The notes: generated by a model not told the origin, from the letters alone. Positions 1 to 15,300 are shown, numbered from the stretch's first letter. The stretch: DNA of 64,000 nt from Hippopus hippopus (GCA_946811185.2 OX328100.1:16976999-17040998); one strand, 5' to 3'. Program-made: numbers and translations.

Positions 1-102
1 TTTTAAAGAGCATGGCTCAGATGTTTTGTTCACATAGTTTCCATGCTTTTAATGGGTTTATATAAATAGGCAAAGCAAAAGATACATGTTTTATCTCTTC
101 AG

Positions 103-377
103 AATGCAAATGAACAAAAGAATGAGATGGAGGTACTGAAACAGCAAGCTGCAGAGGAAAACAAGCTCTTGGCTAAAAGAAAGAAAGCCATTGACAAGGA
201 ACTGGCTGAAGTTGAACCTCTTGTGCAGGAGGCCAGAAAAGCTGTGGGTAACATCAAAACTGAATCCCTGTCTGAAATCAGATCTCTGCGTGCCCCACCC
301 CCTGTTGTCCGGGATATTTTAGAAGGAGTGCTAAGGCTGATGGGTATATTTGATACTTCATGGGTTAGCATGAAGAG
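103..377 (+). CDS. DYNC2H1: DYNC2H1 exon: distal stalk helix into microtubule-binding domain
   Basis: Residues 1-92 of the partial product. The acceptor is ctcttcag and the donor AG|gtttgt, leaving a split Ser codon. A charged coiled coil ([20 protein letters not shown]) is followed by the conserved [12 protein letters not shown] and FDTSWVSMK motifs that open the microtubule-binding domain. Confidence 0.96.
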
Positions 378-3300
378 GTTTGTATGTCTGCTTTTGGCTG
401 TATTATTTTCGTTTTTAACCCGTAACTGTACATGCTGTTGTAAGATGTACAGAAAACTGTGAAATATGAAGGAGATAGGATACATGAACGAATGAAAAAT
501 ACATACTTTTGTAAATGTGGTTATTCCTTTTTCCCTTTTAAAGGCAGTGAATATAAAGGTTGTGATGAGTCAAAATTTTATGGTAAAGTATTTTTCCCCA
601 CATAAATGTGTAGTGGTTGCTATATGGCCTGCAACACACGAAAAGGGACATTCGGACATTTGCGTAAAGTGTCGTCTCTGATCAGCCTGCACAGTCCGCG
701 CAGGCTAATCCGAGATGGCACTTTCCGCTTTTATGTAATTTTCTGTTTTGCGCAAGTCTACTGTAGGATGAAATCTAATGTAGTTGTAAACTGCCGTCTC
801 GGATTAGCCTGCGCGGACTGCGCAGGCTGATCCGAGATGACACTTTACGCAAATGTCCGAATGCCCCTTTTCGCCTGTTGCAACCCATTATCATCTTGCA
901 GCTTCTTAGCCAAAAGAGGAGTCAAAGAAGAAATCCAGACATTTGATGCAAGAAAGATTGCTTCAGATATCAGAGAGAGTGTGGAGGAACTTTTAAAAAA
1001 GAACAAAGACTCTTTTGACCCTAAGGTATTGTGGTTTTTTTTTTTTTTTTTTTAATCTTATATTTTCTAAGATAGCCATTTTACCAATATTGATACACTG
1101 CTATAAAAGCATATGCCTTTTGATTATCCTGCATGTCACATAAACATTGTGTAGAAAAGAGCAACCTTTTTTTTAATTGATGCAAATGAATGGTTGAGAT
1201 GTTATCATTTTTGTTAGCACTTAGCAAGACGTAGTTGTTTCAACTTCAGTTTAGTGTGGTCATGTGTACATCTTTTTTAAAGACTATTTGGTCTCTAATA
1301 AGCAATCAGAAGTGCTCTCAATAAATTTTTTTTTCAAAGGTTGATTCAAATCGATACTTTGATTTAATAGATTTGATTTTCATTTTTTTTTCCCTTAATT
1401 ATTGCATGTTGACTTGATCAGGGCCACTCTTTATTTTCCTAAAAACTCAGAATGCTAGAAGAGCATCAGTTGCAGCTGAACCACTGGCAGCCTGGGTTAA
1501 AGCCAATGTGCAGTACTCCTATGTCTTAGAGAGGATTGAACCATTGGAAAGAGAGCAGAATGACTTGATGAAGTAAGTTTGGCTGTTTGAATTGATTGAT
1601 TAACTTATTACCCACTGAAAGAATTTTGAAGCAGATGACTTATGAAAGAAGGACATCAACATAAATAAAGGTTTAATAGATAAATACATAGTCATAAAAA
1701 CATTGCAGTTGAAGGAGAAATTGCTTATTGCAGGCAATTTCTTGTTTCAAAAAATATTTCCATAAGTTGTCTGTTTGAAGAGGAAAAGGAAATCATTTCC
1801 AGGTTGTTATATGTTGAGAAAAAATGAAAAAAGGGAAAGATTGGGATAACTTGGATATTTGATTGAAATGTTAAGATTCTTTTCAGTTTGCTACTGTTGA
1901 AATTGAAGTAAGCATAAGCTTTTAAGTTTCTTTGTATGTTGATGTACTTAGAAAGAGTTTATTTTACCCTTTACCAAACAACAACATTTTGGAATTGTCC
2001 AAATCTGAAAAAACTACTTGCAGACAACCAATTAATGTGGCATAAAAGGTGTAAATAGTCTTTGAAAGGGAAGATAACATTGTGGGAAAGGAAGAAAATG
2101 CAGGTTACCAGGATTTTCTTCTTTTCCCTCATGTTTTCAAAAGCCATCTCTCTGAGGATCATTGAAACTTCGAACTCTTTGGTAAAAGGGTTAATGAACA
2201 TACTAATCTATGATTTTAGATTTATTTTTTGTAAACTGCTAAACACCATTGGTTTGCATCTTCATTTTGTTTAAAACCAAATTTTCCAACAAATGAAGTA
2301 TTTTTTTACAGAAATCTTCATAAGGCTGAGAGCCGGATGGAAAAGCTGAGCCGTGCCCTTGATGAAGTGGACCAGAAAGTGGCCTCCTATAGACAGAGGT
2401 TTGAAACTCTAACCAAGGAAGCTGCTGAATTGAAAATAAAACTAGACAAGGAGAATGAGACCATCATGGCTGCAGAAACTCTTGTGTCGAAACTGGAAGG
2501 AGAATACCAGCGCTGGAGTAACCAGGTATATTTTGCTGGAAAAATTTAAGAAAGCTAAGTGAGTGCTGTACGAATACAACTTAAGACTCATTACCGAATG
2601 ACAATTTTTACACACATCCAAATTCAAAGCTCTTGGAGATGATAAATGTCATTCCAAAGAAGAAACCTAACTCCAAAAGGATAGAAAACATTGTGGGAAA
2701 AGGAGAAAATGCTGGTTACTAGCATTTTCTCCTTTTCCAAAATTGTTTTCAAAAGGCTTCTTCCACATGGTCATTTTAACTTGGGATAGTGTGGTACAGG
2801 CTTAATTTGCCTGTTGTAGACATATTTTGATATTGAATTGTGGGAGAAAATTGCAGTTGCTTGATACAAAAATGATTAGAATGCCATTCAAAAAAAACTT
2901 TCCTTCATCTTTTACATTTTATACTCTGCAATGACAAGTAGGATACCTGATGAAGTATTTTGTTATGAGTAATTAACTCTTTACCAAACGAAAACTCTCT
3001 ACCAAACGACAAAATTTTGGACTTGACCAAATGGAAAGCATTTGCAGACAACAAAATGAATGTAGATCAAATGTTGACGTTTGTCTTTGATTGGGTAGAA
3101 AACATTGTGGGAAAAGGAGAAAATGCTGGTTACCAGCATTTTCTCCTTTTCCCACTATGTTTTCTAAAGCTTTCTTCTTCAGGGTCATTAAAACACGGGA
3201 TTTTGAGTTAAAGGGTTAATAAAATTTCACCTGTAGAATGCTAAATAAATGTGTAAGACATTTTCAGGTGGAAGAGAGAAAGGTATTATCACATTTTTAA

Positions 3301-6300
3301 GGCTATTTTGGTCTGAAATTGTCTGTACACAAAAGGTTGTTAAATTGTCTGTTAAGATATGTCACTTGAAGAGAATTCAATTTCGGAGGCCGTCTGGGAA
3401 AAGAGGGTTTAATGCATCTCTGTGATGTATAATACCAAGCAAGTCATCACATAACTATGGATTCATAAAATCTATTATGTCTATCAACCAACTGAATCAT
3501 GAGGTAGACTGTCCTTTGACATGCAGAAAATTGACCAATAGCAAAAAAGTTTCGACCCAGGTCAGCCTGTGTGGAGTGTGCAGGCTGCATGGGTTTAGTT
3601 TAAACATATTTATTTCACATCTATTCAGAAACAAGTTCTGGCAACTTATACAAATCACTCTCTATTCTGCTTCCTGGAAACTATACAAGTGCTTGCGCGA
3701 AATGTGTGGGCCAATGAACAGTCCTTAGGTTGACACCTACTCCCGGGAATCGAACTAGGGACCTTATGGTTATAAGGCTGACACTCTACCTCACAACAGC
3801 TGACATTGGTCGATACTTTTTGCAGATGCATTAAACCTCCTGTTCCAAAAGCAGCACTCATATATTTTAGGTTGGAGAACTGACCCAAGAGCTACAAGAG
3901 TTACCAAAGAAGGCCCTACTTGCTGCTGGCTTTGTGGCCTACTTGTCACAAGCTCCGGAGGATGTACGTCAGAGTTGTTTGACAAACTGGAGAGAGGCTC
4001 TTGGTATAGGACCCTTTGAACTTAGGCGTTTCTTGTGTACAGAAAGTCAGCAGCTGATCTGGAAATCGGAGGGACTGCCTTCAGATGATCTGTCGGTGGA
4101 GAATGCTATTGTCATCTTACAGGTGAATTTTTGTTATGATTGATGATTTTTGTAAGGAGTTTTCAAAATTTTCATATGTGATTTTAACCCTTTCCTACAT
4201 GATAAAATTTTAGGCTAATTCGTGATCTCTCTTACGGTAGTTAACTCAAAGCCCATGACCACATTAGCTATTTTTTCAGACAGACCCCATTACAAGTACA
4301 AATAATTTGTAGGAGATATTTACTGAAAGAAAAATTTCATTTTTATGACTTTGAAAACATCTTCGGGAAAGAGAAAAACAACGTCTCTGGGACCACAATG
4401 TTTTCAGAAGCTTTGCAATGCATGGGTTGAAAATAGATTCATTTCTGTATGATCATGGGTTGAGTGGAATTGTGATGCTACAAAAGCTCAAGACTGACAT
4501 GTTGGTACTTGTAAAATCTATACTGATTGTACGTGACATTTAAAACAAAAGTGTGTTAATAAAGTTAACAATTGTTTGTTTAGTCATGTAATTTAGATGA
4601 CTTTGAATTCTATGTATTTGTGTGTAATTTTATGCTAATGTCTGAAAAATAGTGTCAGTGTACTGACCATTAAACTAAAATAATACTCTTATGATTTGTA
4701 TGCAAGAAGTTTCATAGTTTGGGCATGTAAACACATTTCACTATATAAAACAATAAGTATGCTATGCTGTTTATAACATGCTTTCACTGTTACACACGGA
4801 ATATCATAGCATTGCACTATATCCCATTGTGACAAAAGGATCCCATGGATATAAGCTAAGGTGTTCTAATAGCCACTAAGGTGATTTGGTTTAAACATAT
4901 TTATTTTACATTGATTAAGAAACAAGTTCTGGCAACTTATACTAATCTCTCTCAATTCTGCTTCCTGGAAAATACTGGAAAGTACTCGCGCCGAGTGTGT
5001 GGGCCAGTGCAAGGTCCCAAATTTTACATCTGCACCTGGGAATCAAACTTGGAACCTTATGGTTAGGAGGCTGATATTCTACCAGACAACTACAGACACC
5101 ACTAAGGTGTTTTAATAATATTGGTATATAATTTTACTGATAAACATGTATGCAAATATGCTTATGACCATACTGATCTTTTTGATGGAGAGCAGCTAAA
5201 TGACTTTGTAGCAGGGGTAAGAATTCAACACTGCTTTATTTCCACCATGTTTGATGTCCTGTGTGATCACTGCATTTTCACTGCTGCCTCTTTATCTGTC
5301 TTTTTCACAATTCCTCTTTCAACCAGCTGTCAATTTTGACATAGTTATTATATCAAAATCCCAGAAACAGAATGTATCTAGGGTATATAGGAATCAGCCT
5401 GTCCATAAGTCTGTCCATTTTGAGACATGCCCATAGGTATGAACCATGCTCTGTGAAAAGGAAGCTTATTGCATCTGCGAAAACCATCGACCCAGGTCAG
5501 CCTGCGCAGTGCGCACAGGCTGACCTGGGCCAAAACTTTTCGCTATTGGTCAATTCTCTGTATGTCCTCATGATTCAGTCGGTTGTTTAAAAAAGTGGCT
5601 TTTATGGATCCATAATTATGTGATGTCTTTGTTGGTACAATGCATCACAGAGATACATTTAGTGCCTTTTTGCCAGAGTATAACTTGTATGTATTTGTTG
5701 CAAAGTTGCTGCCATTGCATTGACATTTGGAGCTACAAACTGTAGATGTGTGAGCTGCAACTATTGGATGTCTAGTCATAAAAAATGAAGGACTGTTACA
5801 GCTTGAACTTTCATATTTAAGTGTGTAATGCATGTAAGGATTTGAAGACGTATCCTCCCTAGCAAAGCACTTGATAGAGGTATCTCGTCACTTTTGTGAC
5901 AGTTCTATTTGTACTGGAGAAGTGCACAGCAAACACATTATCTTTTTAAGATTTTAAATCTTTACAACACTGACTAACATGAAATTGGTGTTTTTGATAT
6001 AAAAAAAATTTGCAAGCTATGGCAATTTTAAAACTATTTCAGGAATTTTTCATTTCTATGTCATCTGCTCATGATCTACAATGGCTGCTAAATCGATTTG
6101 CTTGAAAGGCAATGAGTTGAAATCCTCAAGAAGTAGACTAATGACTGAAGTTGATATTGTCCGGAATCCTTCTTTTTTTTATGCCATGTAATTAATTTTA
6201 TACAAAATGTTAGCTTAAGATTGGCCTGTAAACACTAGAAAAAAAAATATCCGGCTTACAATTTATGGGGAATCGAGTGTACTGAAGCTTTTTAGCTAAA

Positions 6301-9300
6301 TACAGTGATTCAGAGAATACTGTTGAGTAATTTTATATGCTAGTTTTACCATATTTGAAAAGTTTTTATTTTTGATTGAGCCAGGCTCTGTGAAAAAGGG
6401 GCTAAATGCAACTGTAAAAAGTAACGACCCAGGTCAGCCTGCACAGTCCATGCAGGCTGACCTGGGCGGAAACATTTTGCTATTGGTCAGTTTTTTGCAT
6501 GTTCCAGTTCACCTCATGATTCAGTTGTTTTTTAGAGAAATAGACCTTATGGATCCATGATTATGTGATGACTTGCTAGGTATCATGCATCATGGAGATG
6601 CCTTATAAGCTCCTTTTTTTCCAGAGCTTGCCTTGATTATATTTGGTCTCATCACCAACGGCACACTGCACATCTAAGGATATAACCCTTACATCATATG
6701 GCTTGCAACACGCGAAAAAGGGCATTCGGACATTTGCGTAAAGTGTCGTCTCGGATCAGCCTGCGCAGTCCGCGCAGGCTGATCCAAGACGGCACTTTAC
6801 GACTACATTAGATTTTGTGCTACAGTAGACTTGTGCAAAACAGAAAATTACATAAAAACGGAAAGTGCCGTCTCGGATTAGCCTGCGCGGACTGCGCAGG
6901 CTGATCCGAGACAACACTTTACGCAAATGTCCAAATGCCCCTTTTCACGTGTTGCAGGCCATATAATGCTTTGACATCTAAACAAAGATGTTTTCTGTCA
7001 GGCTCTAAGTATTGCAAATTAGGGCTTTTATAACCCTTGCCACACAACATAATTTTAGACCTGTCCAAACCTAAAGGGTATGCAGACCTCAAATTGTGGC
7101 TAAAATTGTGGAAGTTGTCTTTGATAGGATATAAAACATTGTGGGAAAAGGAGAGAATCCTGGTTACCAGCATTTTCTCCTTTTTCCCTCAATGTTTTCA
7201 AAACTCGTCTTTCTCAAAGTAGTTGAAAGTTGGCATTGTGTTGTAAAGGGTTAACAAGTTTATTTTACAGAACGTCGTGCAAAAAAGATTAAAGATCAAG
7301 CTGCACATTTTTTGTCTAATCTTGATCTACACTACCTGTACTCTAAGGGCTAACATTTACTATCAAAAAGTTTAAAATTTGGTTTGATGACTGTATAAAG
7401 CTCTTTTCACCTTCTAAATTCCCATGGTAAGGTCTTAAGTCATAACCAAACCACAAAATTTCAGACTTGTCAAAATTCAAAGCATTGAAGATAACAAATT
7501 AACTGTGATTCAAATGATGAAAATTGAACGGGTAGAAAACATTGAGGGAAATGGAAAAAAATACTAGTTACCAGCATTTTCTCCATTTCCAATAATGTTT
7601 TGAAAAGCCTACTGCCTCAGGGTCATAAAAACCAGCAATTGTTTGGTAACAGGTTGACTGGGTTATCGTAATTCATTTCAGTAAATACTATGTAAGTTTT
7701 TATCAACTTATGTACAAACTTGTTCATATAGGGGAGACTGTTAGTAAGGTTTATGATGAATCCTTTACCCAAATGATCTTTTACAAGTCTGTTGAAGAAG
7801 GCTTTTGAAAAAATTGTAGGAAAGCGAGAAAATATTGGTTAACAGCATTTTCTCATTTTCCTACAAGGTACATTATACTTTCAAAGAGAACTCCATCCGT
7901 AAGCCACATTTAATATACCATCTGCAAGAGCTTTCAGTTCAGAAGAGTCTAAAATTTGTCTTGTGATAAAGAGCTGTGCTTCTGCTAAAGCCTCGCTTTT
8001 CATCCTTCTCTAATATGATTTTTAAACACAGAAAATTAGTGATATGATATTTTTTGCTTTGTAAATCCTTGCTTGCGTAATTTGGGCAACATTTTAGAAA
8101 AAAACTTTGGTTCAATCGGAAAAGTAATAATAATTACTCTCAAGTATGACTCATTTTTCTATGTGAAAAATTCATCCTTGAAGCACTGAATAAATCCACT
8201 GGACATTTTCAGTCTAGAGTAAGGCCCAGATGATTACAATGTCCTCAAAGCAGAGAGTGTAGATCAAAGATCAGATTGCATGTTTTGTGCAGTCTGATCT
8301 TGATCTACACTGGATGCAGAGGTTGACTTATGTTTTGATTTTCCTAAATGTTGTAAATAGGTTTTATCTCTGCTTTATTTAAATATTGATTGGTGTAAAT
8401 CTTTGAGTTATATTGTATATTTAGTCTGAACTTTTTCCTTCCTCCCTAGAAACATGAATACAGCATGAAATACATTTACATTTTCTCTTCAGCATTGATA
8501 TTAAATGCTATCCATAGATAAGAACTTTGAAGAGATTTTCTGTAATGTAATTTTTGTCCAATGAAACAAAAATGCAGTAAATGAGTAGTCCTATGTTTAG
8601 ATCTGATTGGATTATGTTTTGGATGCAGTCATACAAAGAGGCCATATAATATGACTAGTAGATTGGTTTTAGTCGATGAATTTTTTGTAAATTAGCACAG
8701 ACTTAAAGCTAGAGGTGCTAAAGCACAGTGAACAAATTAAGTGTTCAGCTGTTTAATCATTTCCAAACAACCATAAGTTTTAGTGACCTTGAAGGATAAG
8801 GCTTTTAAAAACATTGTTAGAAAAGGAGAAAGTGCAAGCAGCCGTTTTCCATGACATTTTCTGCCCTCTTAATCTTTCACCACTTGAAAAAATGCAACAC
8901 TATTCAAAATTGAACGCATTTACAGACAAAAAATTTAATGAGATCATAAGATAGATTTTGTTTTAGAAATGTTAGGGAAAAATGTGGGAAAAGGAGAAAA
9001 TGCTGGTTACTAGCATTTCCTCCTTTTTCTACAATGTTTTCAAAAGTCTCTTCTGAAGGATGTTTAAGCTTTGGATTGTATGGTAAAGGGTTAACCCTTT
9101 ACCACACAATGACGACTTTTAATGCCCCTGAAAGAGAAGGCTTTTGAAAACATTGTGGGAAAAGGAGAAAATGCTGGTTACCAGCATTTTCTCCTTTTCC
9201 CACAATGTTTTCTACCCTATCAAAGAAAAACGATTTCATATGAGCCATGTTAAAACTGTCATCTACAAATGCTTTCCATTTGGACAGGTCTAAAATTTTG

Positions 9301-12300
9301 TCGTGTGGTAAAGGGTTAAAGAGAAATCCTAACATGTGAACATTTCGTCATGTGTCATTTAGTTGGCATTGTGTGGTAAAGGGTTAAAGCTACATTTTTG
9401 ACAGAAATCCAGTGTAGCTTGCCTTGCACTGTCAAAGACTATAGTCTTCATGAGGAATTGTAGTGTGTGCTTATTTTTATACAAGTTGTGTAAGACAGTG
9501 TATTAGCTTTATGGTATCTGTATGTGTTTTAGTCCCATAGTGGTATCATTGGAGATATATACAGGTTTTACCCCTTTCTGTAAAGGAACTTGTCAGAGAT
9601 TGGTACATGCATCTTTCTATCCTGCTGTTCATATGTCATTCGCTGTCCTTAAGTGTAGGGACCTTATTTTCTTACTTTTCTAAATTTCATTATTAGTCTA
9701 ATTACTGGTAGATTTAGAAAGTTGCACAAATTCTGATTGCCAAAACTGTGTGACTTTCAAATTTGGAAAATTCTTGACAAAGAAATGTTTGACCCAGGTC
9801 TAGTCTTTAATCAAAAAGTAAAGCACCACTTATAGAACACTTCTTTTGGTGATAAATGAAAATATGCAAGTGATGATACAGTTTTAAGCTACTACAAAGG
9901 ACAGGGTCACAGTCAATGTGAAAAAAGAAAAAAATTAAGAATCTGTGATGGCTTCAAACCAAGATGAACTATGTTTATGAAACTTCACCAGGAAGATCGA
10001 TGACAATGATTATGTAGATGGTATATGTTAAAGATCCTTTTTTTAAGGCAGATAATGATACATAGAAAACATGTCGGCTAGTTTCGTAAAATCAAGGAAT
10101 AGATGACAACATTTTGTCATTCTGATTATGCATTTTCTTTCAGTTAAAGATTTAGATCAAGTCTGCTGAAATGGATAAAATGAAAATATGTTAAAACTTC
10201 AAATATGTATGATGAGACTTCTTTGGGTGATGGATGTTATTTTAATGTATTTTAATTTTTAGCATATTGTCAAGCTCACTGTATGTCAGGTTGGAAAAAA
10301 TAAGAATGTGCAATAGCTTGAAGAAGAATTGAGTAGCTTTTTGAAACTTCCCCTGTGCATTATTTGTGATATTTAGGCCATGCTTATTTTTCACTTTCTG
10401 GATTAAGATTAAGGTCTCTGCCAAAAAAAAAATAAAAAAATCGAATGAGGGGGGAGCTGCAGCCGCTTTTTCTTAAAGTATATTTACAGGTAGGAAATTA
10501 TTTATTGACCTTGTAAAAATGAGGTACTTAAATCGATTTCAATTGCATGTAAGCAATGCATGTCATTCTAACATCATTTTATATAATATTTGAAGTTTTT
10601 TTTTTTTTCCTTTTCTTTTTTTTTTTCTAATTGTACAGGTTTGTTGTATAGGAGTGCTTATCAAATTTGATAGATTTCATAGATATCATTACTATCTAAA
10701 CACTTTTTGTTGTACTTGTATTTTAAAAAAGGATTCTTTGTGTCAAAGTTTTCATGTTTACTAACCCTATACCAACCCACCTTGTGTTCTCATATCTCAG
10801 AAGAAGTTTCAATTTTTTTTAAAAAATGTTGTTCTTTTCCACTCCTTCATAGGCAAATTTCATTATTTGAGTCACATTACCTTTTCATCTGGTAAGGAGA
10901 TGAGTGACTTTCTTGCTACTAAGCTAGAATGTACGTCTCATACTGTGAGTATATTAACAGAAATGTAGTTTCAGAAATAATACAAATGAGTCACGCTGCA
11001 GTAAGAAGGGATTTAGTGGATCTCTGTGATGCATTATTCCAAGCAAGTCATCATTTAATTATGGATCCATGAAAAATCCATTTTGTCTGACAGCCTACTG
11101 AATCATGAGGTGGACTGGTCCTTTTGCATGCAGAAAAGTGATCAGTAGCAAAAATTTTTAAACTCCTTAACTCTTTACCAAACGACAAAAATTTTTACTG
11201 GTCCAAATTGAGAGGATTTGCAGATGACAAATTAAATGTAAGTGAAATCATGATTTTTGTTTTGATCGGGTAAAAAACACTGTGGAAAAAGGAGAAAATG
11301 CTGGTTACCAGCATTTTCTCCTTTTCCCGCAATGTTTTCAAAAGCCTTCTCTAACAGGGTCGTTAAAACTCGGGAATGTGTGGTAATGGGTTAAGGCTTT
11401 TGCCACAGTGCGACTCAAATATATTGTTGTCTTTGGATATATAGGGTATAAAGGATTTATGTTATGGCAGAAAATAAACACATGAAAAGTAATATATAAC
11501 TCATTTTAACCTGAAACAAATTTGCAACAGGTTACTATTAAAGGATTCTTGTTAAAAGAGGAATCATTAACATTTCTCAAGGATTAGGACATGAATTTGT
11601 GCGAAAATGCCGCAAACGTTAAAATTGCATATTATGATTAGTTTTTTCTTGTGGCATGACATTTTCAAAGTGGTCAGCTGCAAAACTAAAGAAAAAAGTT
11701 GTCTGCATGTGATGTTAACTCTTTACCAAACAAAAAAATTTTGGCCTTGACAAAATCGAAACATTTGCAGGCGACAAATTGAATGTTGTTAAATGATGAT
11801 TTCTGTCTTTGATAGAGTAGAAAACATTGAAGGAAAAGGAGAAAATGCTGGTTACCAGCATTTTCTTCCTTTCCCATAATGTTTTCCAAACCTTTCTTTT
11901 CAAGGGTCATTAAAAGTCGGAATTGTGTGGTAAAGGGTTAATTGACAAATTGTTGCTGAACACATATCTTACAGATAAAGATTTCTAGAGTTATGCTGTT
12001 GATTTTTATGTCAAGACTTACAGACCTAGTTTATTTTTCGTATAAATTTATCTTTACAGAGTACATTGCGACCATTTTTGATTGATCCGTCTTCAAGAGC
12101 TACAGAATGGTTGAAATCTCATCTAAAGGAGAGCAGACTGGAAGTCATTAATCAACAGGTAGAGCTTTACTTTTAACCTCCTGCAGAGGTGACTTTTGCC
12201 ACAATGTTTTCAGTTGTATTACCTAATGCTTTCAGTTATATTTCATAATTATCTTGATTTTCCATATTTTACACAGATGTTATCAAAGTCTGAGAAAATT

Positions 12301-15300
12301 TGCAATGTGTTTGAAGCATTTCTATCTTTTTCCAGTCATGTTTTCTATCCCTTCAAAGGCTAATCCCATCCATTAGAGCCACATTTAATTTGTAGTATAC
12401 AAATGCTTTTAATATGGACAGGTCTAACTTCTTGTTGTCTCTTAATCCTTTACCAAACAATCCCTGGTTTTTACGATCCTGAGATAGAAGCCTTTTGAAA
12501 CCATTGTTGAAAAAGGAGAAAATGCTGGTAACCAGCATTTTCTCCTTTTTCCCACAATGTTTTCTACCCAGCTCGACACAAATTTCAATTTTTGAGTTAC
12601 GTTTATTTTGTCGTCTGCAAGTGCTTTCAATTTGGCGCAGTCTAAAATTTCTTCGTTTGGTAAAGAATTAAAGAGTTTCAAAAAACAATAGATCTACTAC
12701 ATTTATTACATTTTTAAGGCTGTCAAGGCCAGAACGTGTCAAAAGAAAGACCATGATCTATCTACTATTTTTGCATTCTGGCCTTGATCTTCAAGGAACA
12801 GCAATTGAATGTTTGCTTAATTTTAAAGGAGTTACAAAATTCTTTAATTTTGTATCACAGGATTCCAACTTTAGCACAGCCTTAGAGCTTGCTGTGAGGT
12901 TTGGTAAGACATTGATCATTCAGGAAGTGGATGGTGTGGAACCTGTACTCTATCCCTTACTTAGAGGTGACCTTATATCTCAAGGTGAGCTATAAAAGAA
13001 TGTGTATGAAATTAACTTGAAATGAAAAATATGAAATTTCATGCATAGGTTTGATTTTTTAATATCTATGCAGACAAAACTAGTACATTGTTTGGAAAAT
13101 TGAGACTCGTGTTGATATTCTACCTTGTGGACAACTTAACTCTTTACCACACAATCCTGACTTTTAACGACCCTGAGAAAGAAGCCTTTTGAAAACATTG
13201 TGGGAAAAGGAGAAAATGCTGGTAACCAGCATTTTCTCCTTTTCCCACAATGTTTTCTACCCTTCCCAAACCATATTTCAATTTTTGAGTCACATTAATT
13301 TTGTCGTCTGCAAATGCTTCCAATTTAGACTAGTCTAGAATTATGTCGTTTGGTAAAGAGTTCAAAGGAGATACTGCTTAGTCCTAAATGATAGACTGAT
13401 AGATGCACATTGTTTTGTCAAAATAAGATCTCAAAAACTTATAACATGCATAAAATTTATATTTATATTACAGTGGGACTGGCATATGTTTGTTTGTTTC
13501 ATGAGCTTTTTGAAACAATGAGACAAAATTGTAAAATTGTATAGCTCTTTAACGTAAGATTCTTTCCCATAGGGCCCAGATTTGTTGTACAGATAGGAGA
13601 GAAGACCATAGACTATAATGAAGAGTTCCGTTTATTCCTGACAACACGTAACCCTGCCCCGGAGATACCCCCGGATGCAGCATCAGTCATCACAGAAGTC
13701 AACTTTACAACAACAAAGGCAGGACTTACTGGACAGGTAACCAGTGGTTCCTCTCTACTGATTTTTGCTAGTTCAGAATGGTGCTGCGTTTTCTCTTTAA
13801 TAAAGCAAAAGAAAGCAATGTATGTCATTATTACTCTAGTTTTGCCATTTACAGTGCAATCATAAACTTTTTATGCCTTGGCATAGAGTAACATTTTAAC
13901 CCTTTACCACACAATCACGACTTTTAACCACCCTGACGAAGAAGGCTTTGGAAAACATTGTTGGAAAAGGAGAAAATGCTGGTTACCAGCATTTTCTCCT
14001 TTTCCTACAATATTTTCTACCCTTCAAAAGGCATATTCCAGAATTTTAGCCATGTTCAAATTGTCGTCTTCAAATCCTTTCAATTTGGACTTGTCTTAAA
14101 TTTTGTTGTATGGTAAAGACTTAAAGTAGTAAGAAAAGTAGAAAGCTATTTTTTTCAGAAGTCAATTTGTCACATGCCTTTTTTAAGACAAAAAAGAAAG
14201 AAAAATCAGACTTGCATGTGATACCTTGCACCTTGTCACAATGTTTCGATGAGTGGTCTGCAGCAAGATGAAAACAGTTTTTTTGTATGAGAAATGAGTA
14301 AATTCTGTACCTAGCAATCCAGTGTTTCAACAATACTGATGAAATAGGCTTTGAACACATTGTGGGAAGAGGAGAAAATGCTGGTAATCAGCATTTTATT
14401 GTTTCCTTGCAATATTTTCTACCCTGTCAGACAATTGTTCATTTGAGCTCCATTTGTCATCTTCCAATGTTTTTAATATAGATGATTCTGTCTGAAATTT
14501 TGTGATCTGGAAAATAATCATGCAATATTGGTATACATGTATTTATTTGACTACAGTTACTTGCTGCTACAATTCAACATGAGAAACCTGAGCTAGAGGA
14601 GAAGAAGACTTCACTCCTGAAACAGGAAGAGGATCTGAAAATAGAACTGGCAAAGCTTGAAGAATCTCTTCTGGAGGTAAAGTTGATTGGATATATTGTC
14701 TTGTGTGTTTGGTGGTCTAGACTGATTTCAACAGTATTTCAGTTTTATCACAGCAGTGAGTGCTCCCATTCATGCATTCTTGAAGTTTCTGCAGTACAAT
14801 ACACAGTAGTTCCTCCAATCTCTGACTGCTCCCTTTCAAAAAGAGTCAACACAATGTCTTGCACTTCGTGAGGAAATAATCCTTTAGCAGAGATTTTCAT
14901 TGATCCTTGAAAAAGTCTATTGCTGAGGTGAGATTAAAACTCATGAGTCCCTAGCAAAGACTTAATATGAACAAATATCTGAATTTTTGCAATTTGCAAT
15001 AAACTTTATTTCATAATAACGTTTTTCAGAAAAATGTGATTCAGGACTTCTTTTTATGGTCATTTTACACACAACTTTATTTACATGAAATTTAGGTCTT
15101 AGTTCTTGTGATACTCTGTTTGTGTTTTCACTTGTTGTCATATAGCAAAACAGAAGGAATGAGATATTGAAATTCAATGTTTGTAATATCATTACTTGAA
15201 AAAGACTTGATGAAAAAAAGAATTGCTTGTATGGGTTTTTATGCTGTTTGCAACTGTGTTTCAGTCACATTGCATCAACTGTTAACTTATTCGTTTCTGG

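Larger units (their letters stand above)
4123..12059 (+). other. Large DYNC2H1 intron (7.9 kb), repeat-filled
   Basis: Between exons ending ILQ and beginning STLRPFL. It holds at least seven family A copies, three family B, one family C, one SINE and partial family D pieces. No extra exon is needed: human DYNC2H1 joins these two blocks directly. Stretches 5680-6370 and 9400-11000 show nothing I can name apart from a partial family F piece near 9650-9800. Confidence 0.8.

Noticed and set aside
4123..12059. A missing DYNC2H1 exon in the 7.9-kb intron
   Set aside because: The phases of the flanking exons match and the remembered vertebrate protein joins the ILQ and PFLIDPS blocks without a large gap.
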